NCBI GenBank assembly: GCA_037355855.1
Contig: CM074766.1
Coordinates: 3,162,001 to 3,226,000, forward strand
Reading direction: 5' to 3'
From: Pseudo-nitzschia pungens
Taxonomy: Eukaryota > Bacillariophyta > Bacillariophyceae > Bacillariales > Bacillariaceae
Length of the DNA: 64,000 nucleotides
The position numbers and the translations under genes were made by a program. Shown here piece by piece: positions 55,674 through 64,000 of the stretch (position 1 is its first letter; each line of letters starts with the position of its first letter). Under the pieces are notes generated by a model, which saw only the letters and a list, made by a program, of their open reading frames with translations, was not told the origin of the DNA and ran no database searches.

Positions 55674-58600
55674 CTACTCCTCCATCTTGGTGCCATCCCT
55701 GCAATAATAGGGATCGACTCTCCTAATGTTAACCCGGTCGGTTACAAAGGGAGCAGTTTCAATAGTTACAGTTCCATTATCGTGGGCCTTGAGCACCTTG
55801 TAAGGTCCTTGCTGCGGGAAGGATAGTTTTGGGATAATGCCCTTCCTTTCCAGGGTGACATAGTCTCCTTCCTTATAGACATGGGGAATCCTCTTCTGAT
55901 TCTCCCGGATATTGCTCTTGTGGATACTTTTCTGTTTCCTTGCTTGGATTGCTTCCCAATCCACTGGGAAATTCACAGGCATAAACATGTCCCTTCTGAA
56001 CACCAATTGTGCCGGGGAGTACCCCAGGGTGGTGTGGATGGCGCTTCTGATAGCATATGCTGCCTTGGTGGTGAATTCCTCAAAGGGGTCCTTCTCATGG
56101 AGGTCCCTCTGCTCCAGGTTGAAGGACAATAGGCAGTCCTTCAGAACATGGTGGATCCTCTCCAACACTGAATTGGATTGTGGATTCGAAGCCCCACTAG
56201 GCTTTCTTTTCATCCCCATGTTCTCACAGAGCTCTTGAAACTCTGCTTTGAACTCACTCCTGCCATCAAAGCCAATCTCCTTTGGGCGCGGATATCTTGC
56301 TAGCCAGGTACTATCCAACAATCGTTGAGTTTCGGCTGCATTTGGTGAGTCCTTCAGGTGAGCCAGTTCAAACCATCCGGTGACTGGGTCCACCATGGTG
56401 AGAACATGGATGTGGTAGTCTTTACCATTTTTATTGTGGACAGTTGCAGGTCCCCAGAGGTCTACATTGACCCTCTGCCATTTGGTGATCTCAGCTGCTT
56501 TCTCCGGTAGTAGTCCATACTTCTTCCGGCCACTCTTTTTGAACATCTGGCACGTGTGACAGTGTTTACAGAGGTCCTGGACGTCCTTTCGGAGACCTTT
56601 CCAGGTGAACACTGAGCGAATGCTCTGTTCCGTTCTCTTTTCTCCAGGGTGGACCAACATGGTGTGGTACCACTCCATAACTCTTTCCTTGAGTTTGTCG
56701 GGAATCAGGATCTTTCCTTCTTTGTGGATGAGACTGTAACCTTCCACATTCTTGGTGGTTAGTCGGTTGTCTTTTTCCAGAGCACTTGTGATCTCTGTGT
56801 CCTTTTGTTGGTAGAACTGGATCATGTCCGGGGCAAGTGGGAATGCACTATTGCCCTGGAATTCTTCCGGTGATTCTCCAAGTGGGAATAGGAGTTGCCG
56901 GAGGTGCTCTTCTTCATCCGCGGAGGTGAGGGGCTTATTTGGTGGTAGCCATTCCACGGTGTCTGCTGGATCATCAGTGATGTCCAGTCGGGACAGCGCG
57001 TCTGCTGCATCATTGTCCTTGCCGGCAACGTGCTTGACTATTGGGTGGAACTCCTCCATAAGGAGTCTCCACCGGACCATCCTTTGGGTGGGCATCCGCT
57101 GGTAGAGCAGGTTAAGGTGGTCTGTGTGGATAATCACATCTTGGCCTCGTAGGATTCCTTCGAACGCTTTTAGTCCTTCCACTATACCAAGGAGTTCTTT
57201 TTCCCCTACAGTGTAGTTGAGCTGCACTGAGTTCAGTTTCCTTGTGTAGAATCCAAGGGGTTTGCCATCTTGGCATACAGTTGCTCCCAGTTGCCCGTCA
57301 CTGGCATCTGAGTAGAGATGAAATGGTTTCGTAAAATCGCAGCAAGTTTTGCTTCCTCTGCGAGCATCCTCTTTGCCTCCATGAAAGCTTTCTGCTCTGC
57401 TGGGCCCCAATACCAGTTCATTTTGCCCTTTTTCCCTGCGAGTTTGTTGAGGGGGGCCAGGATGTGGGAGCGGCGCTTCCACATGTCCCTGTAGAAGTTT
57501 ACCATGCCAAGGAACATCTTGAGTTGCTTGGTGTTCTTGGGGGCTTCCAGACGCTTCATCGCCTCCAGCTTCTTTGGCTGGGGTTGAATGCCCACTGTTG
57601 TTAATAGAAATCCCAGGTACTCCACTTCTTTTTGTATGAAGAAGGATTTCTGGAGGTTGGCGCGAAAGCCAGCATCATCCAGTCTCTGTAGGACTGTGTC
57701 GATTTTGTTGAGGTGATCCTGTTCAGATTCGTCTTCTCTCTGGATGATTAGGATATCGTCGATGTAGACAAGAACATAGTCCAGATCCCCCAGTAGGTTC
57801 ATCATGACTGATTGGAAGATGTCAGGTGCACATGCAATCCCCATTGCCAGCCTCTTGTAGGCATATTTTCCCCACGGCAAGATGGTGGAGCAGATCTTTT
57901 GGCTCTCCTTGCAGATGGGAATGGTATAATATCCTTGAGATAAATCCAGCGCTGTAGCTGATTTGAACTTTTGCAGTCTTTGGATTGTTTCCCCTATTCG
58001 TGGTAGTCCAGCGCCGTGGCTGACTTGAATTTCTGCAGCCTCTGGATTGTTTCCCCTATTCGTGGTAGTGGGAATGGTTTCCTTTGGATTGCGGCGTTCA
58101 TCTTCCGGAAGTCCGTAAGGACCCGAATGTCACCTGTTTTCTTCGGTTGACAGAAGGTAGGAGATGCCCATGGCGAGTCATCATCATGGGGGAGTTTTTC
58201 TAGGACTCCAATATCACAGAGCCTATTGATCTCCTTTCGGAGTGCTTGTTCAAAGGCATGGTGCACAGAATAGTACCTCTGCCGGCCTGGTTTGACCCCT
58301 GGTTGGAGTTCAATCGATACCGGTTCAATGTTTTTGAGCAGTCCCAACCCTCCTCCAAAGAGAGTAGGGAACTTTTTCAATGTTTTCTTTAAGGCTTCCT
58401 TGGACTCGTCTGTGATCTCCAGGTCGTTGACCATAGCGTCTATATCAACCTTGGAGTAATCTGCGTCCAGAATTTTGGATTGCCTCTCTTCCTCCTGTTG
58501 GAGGATTGGACTTTGTGTGTTGGCAAAGAATACTGCCTCACATTTGTCCGGGTCAGCGAGCTCCCCCATTCCCTTCATGGGGATGGAGTCACCCTGCCAT

Positions 58601-58900
58601 TCGATTGTTCGGGAGCTGTATTTGATATCCAGTCCCAGTTGTGCCATCAGATCGGATCCTATGATCATGTCGTAGGGCACTTCCTCATGGTGGTGATATT
58701 CATCCACTTGGAAGGTCCTTTTGATGGTCTTGGAGTTTGAAAATTCTATCAGTCTTAGCCCCACTGAAGCCGCAGACTTGGTTCCAAACTTGCCTCCGTA
58801 CGTGTTATAGGTGAGAGTTCTTTGGTCCCGGTTCGTTAGTTGACTTCGGTTGACAAAATGCCTTAAGATGATGGATTTGGAGCACCCGGTGTCTAGTAGG
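55674..58900 (-). pseudogene. pol: Gypsy copy A pol, frameshifted
   Basis: The reading frame is broken twice relative to copy B. First, at about 57945-58068 a ~62-bp segment ending CCCCTATTCGTGGTAGT is tandemly duplicated in the RT domain. The two halves differ at several positions. Second, near 57325-57350 a small sequence replacement or deletion in the RNase H region shifts the frame. Before and after these, RT (YIDDILI), RNase H (LYSDASDGQLG, IIHTDHLNLLY) and integrase are recognisable. In the integrase, copy B FDGGSEF reads FDGRSEF. The 5' end is cut off by copy B. Confidence 0.85.
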
Positions 58901-59077
58901 TGCCATACCCCGGGTCTACTAGTGATTTAGAAAGTAGTAGTGATATGCAAATTGTGAGAGCTATTGATTAGTCTATTGCTATTGCTTTCCGGCAGTCTCC
59001 TGTATTCGGCGATAAGGAGACTCGCTAATCGTAATCCAATCACGAACGGATTCGTGACTGTATTCCGGTGCACGGCA
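58901..59077 (-). repeat. 3' LTR of gypsy copy B
   Basis: 177 bp with TGCC...GGCA termini: the forward strand begins TGCCATACCCCGGGTCTAC and ends GGTGCACGGCA. On the minus strand a purine-rich GGAGGAG precedes it, the likely polypurine tract. Confidence 0.82.
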
Positions 59078-59105
59078 TGCTCCTCCATGGTACTGTTACA
59101 ATTGG

Positions 59106-62100
59106 TTACTTGTTCGATTCAATGCCATCCCTGCAATAATAGGGATGTACTCTCCTAATGTTAACCCGGTCGGTTACAAAGGGAGCAGTTTCAATAGTTA
59201 CAGTTCCATTATCATGGGCCTTGAGCACCTTGTAAGGTCCTTGCCGTGGGAAGGATAGTTTTGGAATAATGCCCTTCCTTTCCAGGGTGACATAGTCTCC
59301 TTCTTTATAGACATGGGGGATCCTCTTCTGGTTTTCCCTGATGTTGCTCTTGTGGATGCTCTTCTGCTTCCTTGCTTGGATTGCTTCCCAATCCACTGGG
59401 AAGTTCACCGGCATGAACATGTCTCGACCAAACACCAGTTGCGCTGGGGAGTACCCCAGGGTGGTATGGATGGCGCTTCTGATAGCATATGCTGCCTTGG
59501 TGGTGAATTCCTCAAAGGGGTCCTCCTCGTGGAGGTCCCTGTTTTCCAGGTTGAAGGACAACAGACAGTCCTTTAATACCTGATGGATCCTTTCCAACAC
59601 CGAGTTGGATTGTGGGTTCCAAGCCCCGCTGGGCTTTCTTTTCATCCCCATGTTCTCGCAGAGCTCTTGGAACTCTGCTTTGAACTCACTCCCGCCATCA
59701 AAGCCAATTTCCTTTGGGCGCGGATATCTTGCCAGCCAGGTACTGTCCAACAATCGTTGAGTTTCTGCTGCATTTGGGGAGTCCTTCAGGTGAGCCAGTT
59801 CAAACCATCCGGTCACTGGGTCCACCATGGTGAGGACATGGATTTGGTAGTCTTTACCATTTTTGTTGTGGACAGTTGCAGGTCCCCAGAGGTCCACATT
59901 GACCCTCTGCCATTTGGTGACCTCAGCTGCTTTTTCCGGTAGTAGTCCATACTTCTTCCGGCCACTCTTCTTAAACATCTGACACGTGTGGCAGTGCTTA
60001 CAAAGGTCCTGGACGTCCTTCCGTAGGCCTTTCCAGGTGAAGACTGAGCGTATGCTCTGTTCCATTCTCTTTTCTCCGGGATGGACCAACATGCTGTGGT
60101 ACCATTCCATAACTCTATCCTTGAGTTTATCGGGAATCAGGATCTTTCCTTCTTTATGGATTAGGTTGTAACCTTCCACCATTTTGGTGGTTAGTCGATT
60201 GTCTTTTTCCAGAGCATTCACGATTCCTGTGTCCTGTTGCTGGTAGAACTGAATCATGTCCGGGGCAAGTGGGAATGCACTATTGCCCTGGAACTCTTCC
60301 GGCGCTTCTCCAAGTGGGAATAGGAGTTGCCGGAGGTGCTCTTCCTCATCCGCGTAGGTGAGGGGCTTATTTGGTGGTAGCCATTCCACCGTATCTGCTG
60401 GGTCATCCGTAATATCCAGTCGTGATAGTGCATCTGCTGCATCGTTGTCTTTGCCAGCCACATGCTTGACTACCGGGTGGAACTCCTCCATGAGGAGTCT
60501 CCACCGGACCATCCTTTGGGTGGGCATCTGCTGATAGAGCAGGTTAAGGTGGTCTGTGTGAATAATCACATCTTGTCCTCGTAGGATTCCTTCGAATGCC
60601 TTCAGGCCTTCTACTATGCCCAGGAGTTCTTTTTCTCCAACAGTGTAGTTGAGCTGCGCCGAGTTCAGCTTCAGGGTGTAGAAACCAAGGGGCTTGCCAT
60701 CTTGGCATACAGTTGCTCCCAGTTGCCTATCGCTGGCGTCTGAGTAGAGATGAAATGGTTTCGTAAAGTCCGGGAATGCAAGCTTAGCTTCATCTGCGAG
60801 CATCCTCTTCGCCTCCATGAAAGCTTTCTGCTCTGCTGGACCCCAATACCAGTTCATTTTGCCCTTTTTCCCTGCGAGTTTGTTCAGAGGGGCTAGGATG
60901 TGGGAGCGGCGCTTCCACATGTCCCTGTAAAAGTTTACCATTCCAAGAAACATCTTGAGTTGCTTGGTGTTCTTGGGGGCTTCTAGTCGCTTCATCGCCT
61001 CCAGTTTCTTTGGCTGGGGCTGAATGCCTTCTGTTGTTAACAGAAATCCCAGATATTCCACTTCTTTTTGCATGAAAAAGGATTTTCTGAGGTTGGCTCG
61101 GAAGCCAGCATCGTCCAGTCTCTGTAGGACTGTGTCGATTTTGTGGAGGTGATCCTGTTCGGACTCGCCTTCCCTCTGTATGATTAGGATGTCATCGATA
61201 TAGACGAGGACATAGTCCAGGTCCCCTAGTAGGTTCATCATGACTGACTGGAAGATATCGGGTGCACATGCAATTCCCATTGCCAATCGTTTGTAGGCAT
61301 ATTTTCCCCATGGTAAAATGGTAGAGCAGATCTTCTGGCTCTCCTTGCAAATGGGAATGGTATAATATCCCTGGGACAAGTCAAGCGCCGTAGCTGACTT
61401 GAACTTTTGCAGTCTTTGGATCGTTTCCCCTATTCGTGGTAGTGGGAATGGTTTCCTTTGGATGGCTGCGTTCATCTTTCGAAAGTCGGTTAGGACGCGA
61501 ATGTCCCCTGTCTTCTTGGGTTGACAGAAGGTAGGGGATGCCCACGGTGAGTCGTCATCGTGGGGGAGTTTTTCCAGGACTCCAATATCACAGAGCCTGG
61601 TGATCTCCTTTCGGAGTGCTTGTTCAAAGGCATGGGGTACAGAATAGTACCTCTGCCGGACCGGTTTGACCCCTGGTTGGAGTTCAATGGACACCGGTTC
61701 TATATTTTTGAGCAGACCCAATCCTCCTCCAAAGAGTGTTGGGAATTTCTTCAGTGTTTTCTTCAGCGCTTCCTTGGACGCGTCTGTAATCTCCAGGTCA
61801 TTGACCATAGCATCTATATCGACTTTGGAGTAGTCGGCGTCCAGGATTTTGGCTTGCCTTTCTTCCTCTTGTTGGAGGATTGGACTTTGTGTGTTGGCAA
61901 AGAATACTGCCTCACATTTGTCCGGGTCAGAGAGCTCCCCCATCCCCTTCATGGGAATAAAGTCACCCTGCCATTCGATCGTACGGGAGCTGTATTTTAT
62001 ATCCAGTCCCAGTTGTGCCATTAGATCGGATCCTATAATCATGTCATAGGGTACTTCCTCATGGTGATGATACTCATCCACTTGGAAGGTCCATTTGATG

Positions 62101-62375
62101 GTCTTGGAGTTTGAAAATTCTATCAGCCTTAGTCCCACTGAAGCCGCAGACTTGGTTCTGAACTTGCCTCCATATGTGTTGTAGGTGACAGATCTTTGGT
62201 CTCGGTTCGTTAGTTGACTTCGGTTGACAAAGTGCCTTAGTATGATGGATTTGGAGCACCCGGAGTCGAGTAGGCCCCGGAGCATCCTCCCCCTTCCCTT
62301 GTGGTCCAATACCTCCACACAGACGTCCGCAAATCGATTGATTATGCGTGGTCCGGTGTGGATGGTATTGGCCAT
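59106..62375 (-). CDS. pol: Gypsy Pol polyprotein (protease, RT, RNase H, integrase)
   Basis: 1089 aa from the ATG immediately following the gag UGA. Protease: LLDSGCSKSIILRHF (~37). RT: FCQPKKTGDIRVLTDFRKMN, SATALDLSQGYYTIPI, and the active site YIDDILI (~395). RNase H: HLYSDASDRQLGATV and IIHTDHLNLLY. Integrase: zinc module HPGEKR...CKHCHTCQ, then VDLWGP, IGFDGGSEF and SNSVLERIH supplying D, D and E. The C-terminal part YVTLERKGIIPKLSFPRQGP resembles the SH3-like tail. No chromodomain is visible. The frame is intact, so this copy may be active. Confidence 0.92.
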   Translation of the reverse strand: MANTIHTGPRIINRFADVCVEVLDHKGRGRMLRGLLDSGCSKSIILRHFVNRSQLTNRDQRSVTYNTYGGKFRTKSAASVGLRLIEFSNSKTIKWTFQVDEYHHHEEVPYDMIIGSDLMAQLGLDIKYSSRTIEWQGDFIPMKGMGELSDPDKCEAVFFANTQSPILQQEEERQAKILDADYSKVDIDAMVNDLEITDASKEALKKTLKKFPTLFGGGLGLLKNIEPVSIELQPGVKPVRQRYYSVPHAFEQALRKEITRLCDIGVLEKLPHDDDSPWASPTFCQPKKTGDIRVLTDFRKMNAAIQRKPFPLPRIGETIQRLQKFKSATALDLSQGYYTIPICKESQKICSTILPWGKYAYKRLAMGIACAPDIFQSVMMNLLGDLDYVLVYIDDILIIQREGESEQDHLHKIDTVLQRLDDAGFRANLRKSFFMQKEVEYLGFLLTTEGIQPQPKKLEAMKRLEAPKNTKQLKMFLGMVNFYRDMWKRRSHILAPLNKLAGKKGKMNWYWGPAEQKAFMEAKRMLADEAKLAFPDFTKPFHLYSDASDRQLGATVCQDGKPLGFYTLKLNSAQLNYTVGEKELLGIVEGLKAFEGILRGQDVIIHTDHLNLLYQQMPTQRMVRWRLLMEEFHPVVKHVAGKDNDAADALSRLDITDDPADTVEWLPPNKPLTYADEEEHLRQLLFPLGEAPEEFQGNSAFPLAPDMIQFYQQQDTGIVNALEKDNRLTTKMVEGYNLIHKEGKILIPDKLKDRVMEWYHSMLVHPGEKRMEQSIRSVFTWKGLRKDVQDLCKHCHTCQMFKKSGRKKYGLLPEKAAEVTKWQRVNVDLWGPATVHNKNGKDYQIHVLTMVDPVTGWFELAHLKDSPNAAETQRLLDSTWLARYPRPKEIGFDGGSEFKAEFQELCENMGMKRKPSGAWNPQSNSVLERIHQVLKDCLLSFNLENRDLHEEDPFEEFTTKAAYAIRSAIHTTLGYSPAQLVFGRDMFMPVNFPVDWEAIQARKQKSIHKSNIRENQKRIPHVYKEGDYVTLERKGIIPKLSFPRQGPYKVLKAHDNGTVTIETAPFVTDRVNIRRVHPYYCRDGIESNK

Positions 62376-63815
62376 TCAGTTGTGGGATCCTTTCTTTTTA
62401 AAGGTCTTTCTGTACTTTCTTCTGTACTCTTTGAGTTCCCGTTCGGAGATGTCGATCTCGTCATCGGAGACTTCGTGGTCAGCTTGGGCCGTGGCCAGTA
62501 CATAAGAGTACTCGTGGTTCGATAGGTTCCTTCCCCAGTGGGGTTTGGAGTGTTGCTCAGCGTCTGAGTCTTGTTCTTTTGCCACAAAATGCTCCTTGAG
62601 CAAGTTGATGGTCTCCCGGTCGAACTTTCCCTTCTTGGGGGGTCCGCCGGTTAGTTTCCAGCATTTGCCGGCATGGACCTTGCCACAGGTCTTGCATAGT
62701 TGTTTGTTGCTGTTGTCCATAGGGCGCTTCTTTTTGCCAGGGGATTTCCCGTGGTGGGTTCCTCCCCCAGATGCGGCCTTGGGGGTCTTCTTGGTGACAC
62801 CGGTCTGCTTTTCGAGGTCGGTGATGCGTTGTTGCATTACTGCTTCCTTCCGGATGGTGAGTTCCAGATTTTCGAGCTTGTCGATAGTGGTGTTAAAGGA
62901 GTGGGTGTAGAGGTCCCAACTAATGTGCTCCAGTTTCTCGCGTTGGGAGTGGGTCATGTTGGAATCCAGGATTTCCTTCATTTCTCCTTGGGTGAAACTT
63001 CTTGGTGTTTCCATTTGGTCACTGCCACATTCCCAGAGGCATTCTGGGAGGTAGCTTTGGAGTTCGGCCATTCGATTGGCCCAGGCTCTAATGCCATGTT
63101 TGAGGTCCACGCGCATGCCTCGCATGAATCGGCGGAGGACGATATACGAGCGCTTGCCGTGTTGGTCATTGCCAAAGATTTTGAGCTTGAGGGAATGCAT
63201 GCATTCCTCGATGACATCCTTTCTGTACTCCTGGGATTGGTAGTACTGGATGAGGGCGCTTGCGACCTTCTTCTTTGGGATTGGAGACTCGAGGTTGTCG
63301 GTCTCCGATTCTTTGTCCGATCTCGCCGTGGCTGTGTCGGTTTTGTCGGCGGTTGGAGATTTCTCCTTTGCCGTCTCCTTGGAGGCTCCCGTGGGAGTTT
63401 CGGTGGCGTCTTGCCCCATTGATAGTAGTATGTTTGCTTGGTCCCTTTGCTCGATCTCTTGGATCTTTTTCTGTACGTGTCTGGTGTGATGGACCTTATG
63501 GGTTGGTTCGGCCAAGTAGGTCCGCGCGAGCGTTCGCTGGACAAGTCCGAGTGCCTCAATAGAGAGGATTCTCTGTAGGACCTCCAATTTCTGGTCTCCG
63601 TTGAGTTTGTCATTGCCAGCAATTTTCTGGTCAAAGTCTCTCTTCCAGATAAGGAAGAGTTCTGGTCTTTCAGTACCATTGAGGACCTTCAGGTAGTCGC
63701 TGAATGCGATTCCACCTTGTTCGCTGTCTACATTCATCTTTACGGTGTTGGCGTCTTCCGGCCAGTCCTCCCGTGTGATGTTGAAAGGTTTCAGTTTGGT
63801 TCCTTTGGTCGCCAT
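62376..63815 (-). CDS. gag: Gypsy Gag polyprotein
   Basis: 479 aa starting MATKGTKLKP. Helical capsid-like region about residues 50-330 with a charged low-complexity insert (~145-180, SPTADKTDTATARSDKESE). A zinc-knuckle-like CKTCGKVHAGKC sits at ~400 (C-x2-C-x3-H-x3-C, shorter than the canonical CCHC). The C-terminal tail is basic, ending KKKGSHN. The stop UGA directly abuts the Pol ATG in the same frame. Confidence 0.85.
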   Translation of the reverse strand: MATKGTKLKPFNITREDWPEDANTVKMNVDSEQGGIAFSDYLKVLNGTERPELFLIWKRDFDQKIAGNDKLNGDQKLEVLQRILSIEALGLVQRTLARTYLAEPTHKVHHTRHVQKKIQEIEQRDQANILLSMGQDATETPTGASKETAKEKSPTADKTDTATARSDKESETDNLESPIPKKKVASALIQYYQSQEYRKDVIEECMHSLKLKIFGNDQHGKRSYIVLRRFMRGMRVDLKHGIRAWANRMAELQSYLPECLWECGSDQMETPRSFTQGEMKEILDSNMTHSQREKLEHISWDLYTHSFNTTIDKLENLELTIRKEAVMQQRITDLEKQTGVTKKTPKAASGGGTHHGKSPGKKKRPMDNSNKQLCKTCGKVHAGKCWKLTGGPPKKGKFDRETINLLKEHFVAKEQDSDAEQHSKPHWGRNLSNHEYSYVLATAQADHEVSDDEIDISERELKEYRRKYRKTFKKKGSHN

Positions 63816-64000
63816 GGTGATTTAATCAGCTGTTTATTAAGTTACTTTAGTTACACTATTTCTGTTATCTTTGCTGCTTGTGTTGAAATTGAGCAAAAAG
63901 TGATTGCTCAGTTCCTCCAGTCCTTTTGCTGGATTTTTACACTGTTCTCGTGATAACTCGTGTTGTAACTGATTTTCCCCCTGGTTTGTCCAGTGGTGGG
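63816..64000 (-). other. Gypsy copy B 5' leader (partial)
   Basis: This is untranslated sequence upstream of gag on the minus strand. No LTR terminus (TGCC...GGCA) is found before the window edge, so the primer-binding site and 5' LTR lie outside. No other feature is seen. Confidence 0.5.

Larger units (their letters stand above)
55462..58900 (-). mobile_element. Older Ty3/gypsy copy (A), truncated by insertion of copy B
   Basis: On the minus strand this holds most of pol and the 3' LTR (55462-55649). At 58900 its pol sequence stops abruptly at the LTR terminus of copy B. The matching point in copy B pol is about 62274, so copy B inserted into the start of copy A pol. Copy A gag and 5' LTR should lie beyond base 64000. 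The two pol regions are highly similar, with scattered substitutions. Confidence 0.88.
58901..64000 (-). mobile_element. Younger Ty3/gypsy copy (B), runs off the window
   Basis: Minus-strand order is 5' leader (63816-64000), gag, pol, 3' LTR. All coding domains are open. The domain order protease-RT-RNase H-integrase marks Ty3/gypsy. The 5' LTR is outside the window. The target on the visible side ends GTCTAGTAGG (58891-58900). Confidence 0.92.

Overview
The window looks like nuclear DNA of a unicellular stramenopile alga, most likely a pennate diatom. The reasons are the short GT-AG introns of roughly 60-290 nt, compact genes on both strands, a diatom-type Ty1/copia element with a DSHADT protease, and low-complexity acidic or Ser/Asn tracts inside conserved enzymes. 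The species assignment is inference. All gene models below were rebuilt by hand from splice sites, reading phase and protein-family continuity.

Region 1 to 31.3 kb is gene-dense. In order it holds: the 3' end of a cytochrome b5-tailed fumarate-reductase-like flavoprotein (+); a six-exon SNF2/Rad5-like ATPase (-); a two-exon P-loop/AAA-like protein of unknown role (+); a five-exon multi-pass membrane protein with a class 3 lipase domain (-); a GT25-type glycosyltransferase (-); a four-exon cobyric acid synthase (CobQ) homologue with a ~480-residue disordered N-terminus (+); an RsmB/NSUN-type RNA m5C methyltransferase (+); a frameshifted FG-GAP/VCBS membrane-anchored protein (-); a tRNA-Ala(UGC) (-); and a TrmB-like methyltransferase (-). 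Spacers contain a palindromic MITE seen twice, a Mutator-like foldback element with 10-bp target duplications, and recurrent GTAAGGTTACCGTA-type motifs near gene starts.

Region 32.6 to 49.45 kb is one Ty1/copia LTR retrotransposon. Its LTRs are nearly identical. Gag and Pol lie in one frame separated by a single UGA that is followed by a GC-rich hairpin. Its 3' leader is split by a 6.8-kb DNA element with 27-bp perfect terminal inverted repeats. That element carries a 1.7-kb G-rich minisatellite, a nested inverted repeat and a 9-copy ~181-bp satellite.

Region 49.5 to 55.4 kb returns to host genes: a four-exon HMG-CoA lyase and an isoprenylcysteine-methylesterase-like alpha/beta hydrolase.

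Region 55.46 to 64 kb is two Ty3/gypsy copies of one family, both on the minus strand. An intact Gag-UGA-Pol copy has inserted into the pol gene of an older, frameshifted copy. The most notable host gene is the intron-bearing CobQ, because eukaryotes are not expected to make the corrin ring of vitamin B12.
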